DNA from: Kalaharituber pfeilii
Lineage: Eukaryota; Ascomycota; Pezizomycetes; Pezizales; Pezizaceae
Reading direction: 5' to 3'
NCBI GenBank assembly: GCA_015179045.1
Contig: WHUZ01000002.1
Location: 1-64,000, forward strand
Length of the DNA: 64,000 nt
The notes under the pieces: model-generated
Database searches by the model: none
What the model was told of the DNA's origin: nothing
The model's input: only the letters and a program-made list of their open reading frames with translations
Shown: in pieces, positions 9,554-19,711 of the stretch
How positions within the stretch are numbered: position 1 is the stretch's first letter
Layout of the letters: each line of letters opens with the position of its first letter
Position numbers and translations under genes: made by a program

Positions 9554-12157
9554 AGAAGAGGAAGGGTATAGCGACCCATGGAGGGTGGTGAGGGTGGCGA
9601 AGGACCCTTTCGGAGGAAAGGAGAGGATGGGAAGGTTGAAAGATGAGGAGGGGAGGGAGTTGGAGGGGGACGGAGAGAAGGTGAGGGCGCTGGTGGAGAG
9701 GAATTTTGCGTGGAGGGAAGAGGGGGAGGCAGAGGCGGGGGAGGAGGTGGGGGAGGGGGAAGCGGAGGGGGAGGGGGATGAGAGGGAGAGGGAGAGAGTA
9801 GAAGGAGAAGTGAGGGCTGCGTTGCAGGGCACCAAAAACAATTCGGCACCGGGACCCGACGGAATCGGATACCGATTGATCAAAGCTGCCCTGAAGACTC
9901 CCATCGGGGATGAGTTAGTGAGGGAGATCGCCGAAAACTGGATCCGGAACAGGACCCCAGCGGAGTGGAGAGAGATGAGGGTCGTCATGATACCGAAGCC
10001 GGGCAAGGACATCAAGACGGCGAAAGCGTGGAGGCCAATCAACCTGATTAACTGTATCGGGAAGATCGGGGAGAAAGTCATGGCCAGCAGGCTACAGAAA
10101 GAAGACCGACTCTTCCACAGGCTCCAGCTAGGAGCACGCAAGGGGAGGAATGCGATCCAGGCGATGGCGAGGGCGGTAACAAAGGTGCAGAGGTGCCTGC
10201 ACAGGGGGGGGAGAGCAGCGTGGGTGACGGCGGATGTTAAAGGAGGCTTTAACATCGTGAGGAAGGAGGTGGTCCTGAGAAGGATTGAGGAGAGGGGGAG
10301 CGAGGGGGTGAGAAAGAAGCGGAGGTGGCTGGAGGAGTTTATGGGAGGCAGGGAGTTCGGAGTGTGGTGGGACGGCGAGGAGAAAGGGAGGGGCAGGTCG
10401 AACGTGGGGGTTCCGCAAGGGTCACCACTGTCACCGGTCATCTTCCTCATCTTCATGGCACCCACCATTGAGAAGATGGAGAGAAGGCTGAGGGGGGTGG
10501 CGATGGGGGCGGAGGTAGAAGTGCCATCGTATGTTGACGACCTGGCAGCAACGATCCTAGACTGGCACGGGTACTGGGATATGGGGCGGCTCAGGGAGAA
10601 GGTGAAGGTGGCGATGGCGGAGGTGGCGGAGGAAGACCAGATCCCGCTGGAGGAGTCGAAGTGGGAGATGATAACCTTCGGGGTGGGAAGGAGGTGGAAG
10701 AAAGAGGGGGAGATGCTAAAGTGGTTAGGGGTCATCTTCGATGAGAACTTGACCTTTGGCGCACATTGGCGAAACAGGCTGAGCCGAGCGCGGAGGCTGG
10801 CGGGGGCTCTCTCGGGACTGGGCAACCGGAACTGGGGGATGTCTCCACGCAGCTGGAGGCAAGCCTACACGGGGATGGTGAGGGCGGTTGCAATGTGGGG
10901 AAGCGAGATCGGGTGGAGGGGACAGAAGGAATGGAGGAAGGAGATGGAGAGAGTCCAGCTGCAGGTATTGAAGAAGGCGGCTGGAGGAGGGAGAGGAGCG
11001 GGGGTAGGAGGGGTGAGTGCGGTGTGTGGAGTGGAGGACGTGGAGACGGTCCTGGATGGCGCGCAAGCGAGGGCGATCGTCCGGGAGGTGGAGGCGCCGT
11101 CAGAGCTGGCGGAGCTTTGCACGGGCGACTTCGGAGGGAGTGAGGAGAGAGAGGAGGAGGCGAGAAACTGGAGAGACTGGGGGGTGCAGTGGGCGGTGGT
11201 CGAGAATGAGGGGTATGAAGCAGTGCTGGACCGCTGGCAAGGTCAGTGGGCGAGGTTCTCGGAGGAGGGGGAGGAGATCTCGTGGGGAGGGGGGTGTGAG
11301 AAGGTGGAGGTGGAAGTGGTGGAGAGGCGGAAAGGAGAAGTGGAGACGAGGGGGGAGTGGGAAGCCGCGATCGGGGAAGCCGGAAGAAAAAGGGCAGTCC
11401 TTTTCTCCGACGGCAGCAAGATCGAGGACAGCAAGGTGGGAGCAGGGGTGTGGGGAGGTCGGCAGCCGTGGCGGAGGTGGTGGGGAGAACGGCGACGGTG
11501 TTCGATGGGGAGGTGAGGGGAGTGAGAAAGGCGCTGGAGAGTGTGGAGGAGGAGGTCCCTGTACTGATCTGTTTAGATTCTGAGGCTGCCGTCATGGCGA
11601 TCCAGAAGGCAGGCAGGGAGGGAAAGGGGAAAACCGAGGATGTGAGGAGAGTGGTGGATGCCGTAGCGAGGAGGAAGAAGAAGGGAGGGGATGCGAAGCT
11701 GATGTGGGTCAAGGCTCACATCGGAATCGCAGGAAATGAGAAGGCGGATGAGTGGGCGAAGAAGGGGACGGTGATGCAGGGGAAGGAGGTGGCCACCGGA
11801 AGTGGGGTGCGCCAGAGGGTGAAGGCGTGGAGGAAGGAGAAGAGAGAAGTGGACGGCTTTGGAGGAGGAAAGGTCATGGAGTGGAATAGGATAGCAGTAT
11901 CCAATTTCACTGCCTTGCGCCTGGAGAGAGGGAGGTGTGCGGTGTGGTTGAAGAGGATAGGGGCAGCTGAGTCGGATAAGTGCAGGTGCGGGGAGGTGCA
12001 AACCGGGGAGCACCTCGCTTTCCGATGCAGAAGTCAGAAGAACCGCCCAGAAGGTTTTGAGAGGTGGAGCGACATGGGAAAGGATTGGAAAAGAAAGGCG
12101 GAGAATGGGGAGGAGTATGACGTTTTAGAGAATTTCTTCGCTGGGGTCAAGTTCTAG
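9554..12157 (+). pseudogene. LINE-B ORF2: reverse transcriptase-RNase H, one frameshift
   Basis: RT blocks are present in order: NSAPGPDGI, AWRPINLINCIGK, VTADVKGGFN, VPQGSPLSPV and the catalytic YVDD at 10530-10541. RNase H follows with FSDGSKIEDSKVGAGVW, LICLDSEAA and WVKAHIGIAGNEKADEW, and a Cys knuckle starting CRCGEVQTGEH. The first frame runs to 11516; near 11450 a run of G is one base short compared with the copies at 30828 and 59000, and the RNase H continues in a second frame to 12157. Apart from this single shift the RT is intact, so the insertion is comparatively young. It could supply tail-B recognition in trans. Confidence 0.9.
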
Positions 12158-12283
12158 AAGCTAGGAGAGCGGGGGCGACGGCGCGTGGGGGCCATGTATG
12201 TAGAGAGTTAGTTTAGCCTGTCTCCGGGCTATGAGGGCTTGCCCAGGGACCCTGCCATGGCTTAGTGCTACAAGCGGGGTTAT

Positions 12284-12319
<36 letters not shown>
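9554..12319 (+). mobile_element. LINE-B, 5'-truncated insertion with 12-bp target duplication
   Basis: TCCTTCTTCCTC occurs at 9542-9553 and again at 12320-12331 directly after poly-A, which defines the ends. The element holds RT, RNase H and a Cys knuckle, then a short 3' UTR and the full tail-B block (GCCTGTCTCCGGGC start near 12216) and poly-A. The endonuclease and ORF1 are missing through 5' truncation. It is the best preserved LINE in the window and sits in an antisense LINE-A. Confidence 0.92.
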
Positions 12320-12322
<3 letters not shown>

Positions 12323-12331
12323 TTCTTCCTC

Positions 12332-12604
12332 CCTGGCTATCAGTCTCTCCCACTCCTCCTTACAAAGATCGGACGGGTGTATTGGGTGCACATGTAGAGG
12401 CAGGGAGTCTCTGTGTCCAAGGGCCCCTCTTAGGTATATCGTGTCCGGCTGTGGTCTTCTGACTGGTTCATCACCGAACCTCAAAGATTGGGTGAGACTA
12501 GGAGGAAGATGGTTGTGAGCCTGCCGGTACGAATGGGACAGAGGACGGAAATAGGGAAAGGACGCCCCCCCGCATCGGCTCGGATCATCCACCCATACCA
12601 CCAG
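12332..12604 (-). pseudogene. LINE-A ORF2 fragment upstream of the RNase H
   Basis: Read on the minus strand it ends CKEEWERLIAREEEG and, if the LINE-B insertion and one target copy are ignored, leads straight into the RNase H at 9541. This shows LINE-B inserted into this copy. The fragment ends at about 12604, where ORF1-element 3' UTR resumes, so this LINE-A copy is strongly 5'-truncated. Confidence 0.75.
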
Positions 12605-12713
12605 CGAGAGTCGTGGGTTTTATGTAGCTATCTGTTATTTTCCTTTACTCAAATAAACCCTCGCCATAGCCCGTAGGGCGGCACGCGATAATGATATAAA
12701 AAAAAAAAAAATA
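12605..12713 (+). mobile_element. 3' end of the interrupted ORF1-only element (tail A)
   Basis: The tail-A block CCCTCGCCATAGCCC, loop GTA, GGGCGGC, then ATAATGATAT and poly-A. This is the missing end of the element started at 7913. Together with 8611-12604 it shows that the antisense LINE-A inserted in an ORF1-only element. Confidence 0.7.
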
Positions 12714-12960
12714 CCTGTCAACTGAGCCCAATGAATCCAACAGGCCAGGCCAGGCCAGGCCAACCGGAGGCCTGGACTGGCCTGGACCGTGAAATTCTGG
12801 GCCTGGCCTGGCCTGAACAATCAGGCCAGGCCGTGAGGGCCGCCTGGACCGGCCCAGGCGGCCTGAAACAATCAGGCCATTCAGGCCGGTTCAGGCCATT
12901 CAGGCCAGTCCAGGCCGACCAGGCCATTTACGTAAATTCAAGCGATTTTGGAATTTACCC
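12714..12960. repeat. GGCCTG-rich hAT-type terminal repeat
   Basis: Dense direct and inverted GGCC/CAGG motifs (GGCCTGGACC, CAGGCCATTCAGGCC). They match the termini of hAT-type elements at 50090-51686 and 60841-61668. No complete element or target duplication was recognised here. Confidence 0.55.
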
Positions 12961-13009
12961 CAGGTGAATTAGATTTTAATAATCCTGGATATTTCCACTA
13001 TCAGTAATT

Positions 13010-13062
13010 TTTTTTTTTTAAAAATCACATGACCCCGCATGCGACTGTTCGCCAAGGCAGGG
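13010..13062 (-). mobile_element. Ultra-short tail-B insertion
   Basis: Poly-T then the antisense terminal block, sense start CCTGCCTTGGCGAACAG. The duplication CACTATCAGTAATT is at 12996-13009 and 13063-13076. The total element is 53 bp. Confidence 0.88.
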
Positions 13063-13304
13063 CACTATCAGTAATTGACAGTTGCGCATCAGGTATCATC
13101 ATCGAAGAATTGGGTCCAGTCTGTTGTATTATCTGGAAGGTCCATCATTTCTAAATTATATATACTTGAATACAAAGTGTGATACATACTTGACAAAAGT
13201 CGTAGACCGCTGCTGTTTGAAATTGTAGACATACGGGAGATTCTACTCATCTAAATACTCAAACAATCTGGTAAATGCTGGCCTCAATTCAGCTGGATAG
13301 CTGT

Positions 13305-13665
13305 AGCTGGCGTGGCATGAGCTCGAGCCTGGATTGATTATATACATAATATTGACAAACTAAACTAAACTAAGCTCAATTTTCATCTTTCTCACTACTA
13401 TCAGCTAAATTGAGCATTTCGAAGTTGTTGGTAGGTCAGAATGAGCTCCAAGTCTCTAATTATTACTATATTAGGTATTTACAGTTTATGAAACCTTGCA
13501 CTGGCCCTGCCTTGGCGAGCAGCTGCGCGCGGGGTCACGTGACACAAAAAAAATAAATTAAAAAAACCTTGCACTGGCTAAGCATTTTAGCGAGCTGGCA
13601 AGAAAAACACTAGCATGATCTTGGCTCGTTTAAGCTCGAGCTGGCTCGGCTCGTGCCGCTCACTA
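13305..13665 (+). mobile_element. hAT-type MITE, left end lost
   Basis: Closely matches the intact 345-bp element at 24403-24747 from GGCATGAGCTCGAGCC to the right end CTCGTGCCGCTCACTA. The left terminal repeat has been replaced. It contains an ultra-short tail-B insertion at 13505-13563, and the mariner-like element begins at its right edge. Confidence 0.75.
13505..13563 (+). mobile_element. Ultra-short tail-B insertion with paralogous empty site
   Basis: Starts CCTGCCTTGGCGAGCAGC and ends in an A-rich tail. AAACCTTGCACTGG flanks it at 13491-13504 and 13564-13577. The hAT MITE at 24403-24747 has the same site with one copy of that sequence and no insertion (near 24636), which proves the boundaries. 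Confidence 0.93.
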
Positions 13666-14290
13666 TGGTGCCGGAAGTTAATAATCAATCAACATGTTGT
13701 AACATTCCCAGCCAGCATTAGTAAGCAGCACCATATGTGTCATTTTGCTGCTTGAGTAATCACGCCACGGTCACTTTACACGGTCGCATTACACGCTCGC
13801 TTTACGTCTACAGCTGCCCACGCTCGCACCACTCATAGAAGGTTTTTCCAGAGTCTATTGCAGGTCTACGAGAAACTATACCCAAAGCTCTGTTTTCTAT
13901 TTCAGACATCTCTATTTCGCGTTATTATAATAAGTATCTTCAAATTATGCAGGCATATAAGGATGGTCATCAATATGGTACAGAAGCCTTCAAAAGTCAT
14001 GTATATATAAGTCACTGGCGAGGAACCCTTTGATGACTAATCCATTTGTATGGGGCTTGGCATGTAACATTTGCTACATTTCCTAAGAAAGTAAAAAAAA
14101 ATTGAACCTTGTCAGTTTTACAACGAATAAAGATTTTGCCCTGAAAATATCATAGAATGATAGAGTGTCTCAAATAGTATAGATTTTTGATATTTCTACC
14201 TTAGTTCTTATCAGGTTGTGGTTGCTGATAGGTTTTGCGTTGCGTTGGTTGTGTCGCAAATTTCATGTTGATTATTAACTTCCGGCACCA
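13666..14290. mobile_element. Mariner-like element, TA duplication, 23-bp TIRs
   Basis: The ends read TGGTGCCGGAAGTTAATAAT inward on both strands, and TA flanks each end (13664-13665 and 14291-14292). The 625-bp body keeps only the C-terminal scrap of a transposase, so it is non-autonomous. Confidence 0.85.
13864..14033 (+). pseudogene. C-terminal fragment of TA-target DDE transposase
   Basis: Encodes LRETIPKALFSISDISISRY, later AYKDGHQYGTEAF and KSHVYISH before a stop. This matches the C-terminus of the transposase at 45196-45783 (LRGTVPAALHSVSTASIFHY and AYSNGYTYETKQF) and of the fragment at 37115-37378. It is too short to be active; the catalytic part is absent. Confidence 0.7.
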
Positions 14291-14402
14291 TAGCCGGCAA
14301 GCTCATAGAACCGGCTAGCTACATGTAGCTAGCAAGCTGCCAGTATAGCCCGCCTGCTTGTATGGTCCGCCTGCCAGTACAGCCCGCCTGCTAGTATAGT
14401 CC
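14291..14402 (+). repeat. LTR-derived minisatellite, left side of MULE insertion
   Basis: About 17-19-bp units of the type AGTATAGCCCGCCTGC and CAGTACAGCCCGCCTGC. The same array continues at 25926-26080 on the other side of the 11.5 kb MULE and occurs in the solo LTR at 55558-56254. The last nine bases (GTATAGTCC, 14394-14402) are the MULE target duplication. Confidence 0.75.
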
Positions 14403-14939
14403 CGGAATGTCTCTGTCCAGTCACTTTCTGACTGGACAGAAGCCGGGATAAGTGACGCTAAACTATATATATATCTAAAGCAACCGCTAAGCTACTAGTA
14501 CGTACAGCCCATGTCCACATCCTATGCCTACATCGATCCACTTATTCCAAGGTCCTGCATGAATGTAGAACAGTAACATCCTGAGTGTGATTGTCTGCAT
14601 CATCGTACTCTGGTATCTCTTCAGCTAGCTCCAGCGCTTCAGCCACCTTTTTACATGATTGCAGTACAATAATATCCCGAGTATGATTGTCAGCAATACT
14701 AGGTGAGGCCGTCAGTTGCCGTCCTGATTAGGCAACGTTCCCTAGGAATGGGGGCCCTATGCGAAGTCAAATAAATGTTCCGGAGGCGTGACTGGCAGAG
14801 TGATGGTAATACTATATGTGCTGGTGGAGGGGGGGTGCGGTAGAGAGGAGGGTGTGGTAGAGAGCGGTGCGCGGTAAAGGAGCGGGGTTTAAGCTTTTTT
14901 TTCTTTTTTAACTTCTTCGAACTGACTTGCGCCTTTGTC

Positions 14940-15190
14940 GAAGTGGAAAGCTGTGGTCTCCAGTGATGGAGGTAACCAAAAGCGCCATGGAGAGGTGTAG
15001 AATTGAGGGCCCCGGTTCAATTCTGAGCTGGGGAAGAGGGTTGTCCAGCATCTCTCCGAGATGGACTGTAATGCTCCGGTTCCAGCAATGATCTCTTGGG
15101 AGTTAGAATTTACCGTAAAATCTCTTAGCAAGTCAGAAATTCTAATGATGAACAATTGGGAGCTGGAACCGGGGTAACTTGTTTTTATTT
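14940..15190 (+). repeat. Repeat family C, copy 2, with B-box-like motif
   Basis: Homologue of 4041-4260. GGTTCAATTC near 15013 fits a Pol III B-box, and TGGTCTCCAGTGATGG near 14953 is an A-box-like stretch about 58 bases before it. A T-rich end follows GGGGTAAC. A tRNA-derived SINE is plausible but unproven, because no target duplication was found. Confidence 0.4.
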
Positions 15191-15276
15191 TTCACATATC
15201 TGTTTTTTTTCCTAGCATTTTGACATTGCTTCTTCAAGTTGCTCTCAAAGTCTCAACTAATACATAATATATCTAT

Positions 15277-16560
15277 CTATACATGAACTGCTATATCTAT
15301 TGAATCTAACCTCCTCTCCTCCGCTATTCTTGCTGTGGTATTTTTTAGTATAGCAATACTTGAAAGACGATTAAATGGAACAGAACTTAAAAAGGCCAAA
15401 TCCTGCAAACATTTGACTCGAGATAGTGCAACAAATGTTAAGCCCGACTGATTTTCTTTTAAACCTAACTCTACTACCACTTTTGGCAATGTGAGTCCCT
15501 GAGACTTGTGAATAGTTAGGGCCCATGCCAAAACCAATGGAAATTGTTTTCTAGAACACGGATGTCCATTGTATTCAAAGCGGCTAGTGAAAGGAGCTAT
15601 TGGTATTACTCGTGGATATGACTCCATAAATGGTGGACCTGAATAGTGATCTAATTCTACCAATAAGCAGATAGGAAGTGCTTGACGAGATTCATCAACA
15701 CTATTTAAGACCAAACCACGAATAGTTCCCATAGCTCCATTCACAATACCAGCTTGTACCCAGAGGTTTTTTGTTACCATAACTCTAGCTCCAATAGCTA
15801 ATAGTAACACAGGTGGTAAATCTCCAGCTGCTTCCGAGTTCAGTTTCTTTATTGTCGATATAATAGCTCGTGGTGCTGAATGTATGGCTAGTGCACGGTA
15901 TACTGGACAGTGCATAGAAAGTAAGTATTTGGCATTCTATGCCTTTACCTCCTTTCTCGTACACATAAGAGCTACAGCTCTATTAAATGTATGCCTGTCC
16001 GCTTCACTCATAATATCTAAAACACGAGCCTGAACAAATTGTTGCCAGTCATGATGAGTCCATGCTCCATCTCTGGCTCGTAGAAGCATAGATCGAAAAT
16101 GAATCTGATCCTCTCCTCTTTGACGCATACTGGTTTGAAGACGAATAAAGGTCGTAAATTGACGATATAGAAAGTAACCTCTATCTTGTAATAACAAGCT
16201 AGTAGGATTTCCCTTTCGTCTGGAATCTGGTTTAACGTACATCGGAAGATCTCCTACTGGAGGCAGCTGGGCAAAGTCTCCCATCAATATGATATGAACA
16301 CCACCAAATATCACACCTTGACGGTCTGGGAATGCTATTCCAAGTCTTCGATCAATCCGAGCTAGAAAAGCCTGTCCAATCATTGACATTTCATCAATAA
16401 TGATAATTTTCGTATGTTGACATTTATTTTGAAGAGTAGTTGCAGCAGCTGGTGTAATATTATCATCGTTACCTGTTAGACTCATTTGTAAGGTCCCATG
16501 GATAGTAGATCCATTAACATTATGAGCTGCACATCCAGTATATGCTAGAACAGGTACTAC
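15277..16560 (-). pseudogene. Helitron helicase, C-terminal half (PIF1 type)
   Basis: Minus-strand frames give the PIF1/RecD helicase motifs: VLAYTGCAAHNVNGSTIH (Ia), KIIIIDEMSMIGQ (II, Walker B), LMGDFAQLPPVGD (III), and after a frame change near 15930 ALTIHKSQGLTLPKVVVEL (V) and FVALSRVKCLQDL (VI). Helitron helicases unwind DNA during rolling-circle transposition. The reading frame is broken near 15920-15936, and the gene is separated from its Walker A half by the gypsy/copia insert at 16561-19711. Confidence 0.85.
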
Positions 16561-18210
16561 GGAAGATGGGCCGAGTTCCTGGGAGAATTTGATTTCATGG
16601 TAAGGTATAGACCTGGAGAGAAAAATGGGAAGCCAGATGCATTGAGTAGGCGTTGGGATCACCGCCCTGAGGAAGGGAGTGAAGACCTACAACCAGTACA
16701 GTTCTTGTTTAAGCCCGGACAATTAAGGCTAGCTGCAACAAAGGTAGTGAAGCTAAGGGACACCTTCCGAGATGACTTACGCACTGCTGGAGAGAGTTCC
16801 GCAGATTGGGTGAAAACCCGAGAAGCAGTCAAGGAAGGGAGTCAACTAGTGGATAAGAACTTTACGGTTGAAGACAACCTCCTCCTCTGGAAACACCGGT
16901 GGTTCATCCCAGACAATAAGGAAATTAAAAACAGAATCCTTCGAGATAACCGTGATAGTAAAATCGCTGGACATTTCGGCATTCATAAGACTTTGGACCG
17001 AATTAAGGCTAACTATCACTGGGTTAACATCGAGCAAGACGTACAGGATTATGTACGCTCTTGTGATACATGCCAAAGGGACAAACCAAGCAGACACCGA
17101 AAATACGGACTTCTAGAACCATTAGAAGTACCTTACCGTCCCTGGTCATCAATCTCGATGGATTGGATCACCGAACTTCCTGAGTCTAATGGCTGCACCA
17201 TCATTTGGGTAATCGTTGACCGATTTACCAAAATGGCCCATTTCATCCCTCTCCCCACTAACACTACCGCTAAAGACCTTGCCCAAGCCTTTCTGAGATT
17301 CTATTGGAAGTATCATGGACTTCCGGAAGACATCATCTCGGACCGAGACTCAAAGGTAACCTCACATTTCTGGCAAGCACTAATGGATCTATTAGGCATT
17401 ACGACAAAGCTATCGACTGCCTTCCACCCTGAAACCGATGGGCAAACAGAGCGAACAAACCAAACCCTTGAACAATATCTACGACACTATTGTTCTTGGA
17501 AGCAGGACGATTGGGAAGACCTTTTGCCTATGGCAGAGTTTGCGTATAACTCCTCCTCCTCTGAAACAACAGGCATGTCTCCTTTCGAAGCCAACTTTGG
17601 GTTTGAACCTCGCCAGTCCTGGGAACCATTAAGGAAGGTCGAATTCCAGAACCCTGCCAGCGAACTTCTAGAGAAAGTCTGGGAAGGAACCTGGAAACGA
17701 CTTAGGGAGAACATTCTAAAAGCTAGAATCAAGATGACTCGATGGTCTAATACTAAAAGACTTGAACAACCAAGCCTCAAAGTAGGAGATCTCGTCATGG
17801 TTAGCAAGCAGAACATGCAATCCCACCGACCTTCTAAGAAACTCGACCACCGAAAAGCCGGACCTTTCAAAATTACCAAAGCAATAGGAACTCGAGCATA
17901 TAAACTAGAGTTACCCTCAACTATGAAAGTACACCCGGTTTTCCATGTGAGCTTATTGGAACCCTATCGGCAAAGTCTAGATTCAACTCGACATATCCCT
18001 CCACCCCCCCCAGAAGAAATCGAGGGTGAAGTCAATTGGGTAGTTCGGGATATCGTTGAAAGCAGAAAAAATAAGAGGAAGCGTGGGCACCCGGTAGAGT
18101 ATTTAGTATTGTGGGAAGGATACCCAGATGAGGAAGCAACATGGGAAGGTTATAAGAACTTGGCTGGAACAAGTGAGGAAATTTTGAAGGAGTTTCATAA
18201 CAGACATCCG
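16561..18210 (+). pseudogene. Ty3/gypsy pol fragment: RNase H end, integrase, chromodomain
   Basis: The frame is open from about 16561 (RWAEFLGEFDFMVRYRPGEK, the end of RNase H) to a stop at 18228. It contains the integrase HHCC domain (GHFGIHKTLDRIKANYHW and RSCDTCQRDK), the DDE core (SMDWITELPES, ISDRDSKVTSHFW and FHPETDGQTERTNQ) and a C-terminal chromodomain (EYLVLWEGYPDEEATWEG). No LTR, gag, protease or RT is present. It starts abruptly inside helicase sequence and passes into copia sequence near 18210. All visible catalytic residues are kept and there is no stop, so it is far less decayed than the host Helitron. Confidence 0.88.
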
Positions 18211-19711
18211 AGCCCTACAGAGTCCTGACTGTGTGCTATGGGAAGAAGCAATGGCTGAAGAATATAATTCTCTAATAGCAAATAATACATGGGAGCTTGT
18301 ACAAGTCCCGCCATCGAGCAAGGGTGTGATCGGTTGCAAATGGGTATACAAGAAGAAGCTGAATGCTGATGGCAGCACTCGTTTCAAGGCTCGCCTTGTC
18401 ATCAAAGGCTATGAGCAGGTGGAAGGTGTTGACTATGATGAAACCTTCGCACCAGTAGCTAAATTTGCTACACTAAGAATTCTTTTTGCTATGGCAGCTG
18501 AGCAGGACTGGGATATTGACCAGTGGGATGTAGTAACTGCATTCCTAAACCCAAGTCTAGACGAAGAGGTATATATGGCACAGCCCGAAGGGTTTGCTTG
18601 TGGAAGTGGTGTTTGCAAACTCAAAAAGGCTCTATATGGTCTAAAGCAGGCTTCCAGAGCATGGTACTCAGATATTGATGCATATCTTACATCCATTTGC
18701 TTCACACGCTCTTCCGAAGATGCTAATCTATATATTATGGCTAATGAAAAGGTCTTTCTCTTGCTATGGGTTGATGATATCCTTATATTTGCTCCCAGGG
18801 AGAGTATAGCAAGTTCACGTGTCAAAGATCAACTCCAAAAGAAATACAAGATGACGCATCTTGGGCCAGCATGTATGTTCATCGGCATCGAGATTACTCG
18901 AGATCGTGCCAAATGTACTATACATCTTCATCAAAGCAGATACACCACCTCTATACTTGAGCATTTTGGTATGCAAAACAGCAAAGGATTATCGACACCC
19001 ATGGAGGCCAATGTTCGTCTATCTAGCACCATAAATTCTACACCTTTAAGCCCTGAGGATACTCGTACCTATCAGTCAATAGTTGGGAAGTTAATGTATG
19101 CTATGCTGGGAACACGACCTGATCTTGCCTATGCAGTATCAACTCTTGGACAATTCAATGCATCCCCCTCTACTCTTCACATGGCTGCAGCAAAACGCAC
19201 TCTACGATACCTACAGTACACCAAGCACTATGGCCTACTCTTTAATGGTCATACACATAAAGAGCTTACTGGACATGCCTACAGGCAACCAATAGGGTAC
19301 AGTGATTCAGACTGGGCCGGAAATCTTGACACCCGACGGTCTACATCCGGGTATGTGTTTATTTTAATGGGCGCAGCAATTTCGTGGAAGTCTCGAAAGC
19401 AACCTACAGTTGCACTTTCAACGACTGAAGCTGAATACATGGCCATTACTGAGGCCTGTAAAGAGGCGATATGGTTACGACGACTATACAATGAACTCCA
19501 AGGTGAAATAGAAAGTCAATCTCAGGTTATAAGAGTTGACAGTCAGGGTGCTATGAAGCTTGCAAAGAATCCTAAGTTCCATGACCGCACAAAGCATATA
19601 GCCATTCGACATCACTTTATCCGAGAAGCTATTGAACAAGGAACCATCATTTTGGACTACATTGCAACAGCCGACAATACAGCTGATGTGTTGACATACC
19701 TCTTCGATTAA
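18211..19711 (+). pseudogene. Ty1/copia pol fragment: RT and RNase H
   Basis: Copia sequence begins about ALQSPDCVLWEEAMAEEYNS near 18212 and is open to 19711. RT landmarks are ETFAPVAKFATLRILFA, WDVVTAFLNPSLDEEVYM and the LLWVDDIL catalytic Asp pair; RNase H has YSDSDWAGNLDTRRSTSGYV, ALSTTEAEYMAITEA and RVDSQGAMKLAKN. It ends at ADNTADVLTYLFD, close to the normal polyprotein end. Gag, integrase and LTRs are absent. It overlaps the end of the gypsy fragment by a few bases and is in a different frame, so the two were never one protein. Confidence 0.88.

Noticed and set aside
9560..10825. Long minus-strand frame opposite the LINE-B reverse transcriptase
   Set aside because: Pure antisense shadow of the RT; only its end (9553-8795) belongs to a real minus-strand gene, the LINE-A RNase H.
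10732..11712. 326-codon minus-strand frame rich in Ser and Pro
   Set aside because: Shadow of the purine-rich LINE-B sense strand, without any motif.
9554..12319. Twin-primed LINE (5' inversion) at 8.6-12.3 kb
   Set aside because: The antisense RNase H belongs to a different LINE family, and a 12-bp duplication shows a simple nested insertion.
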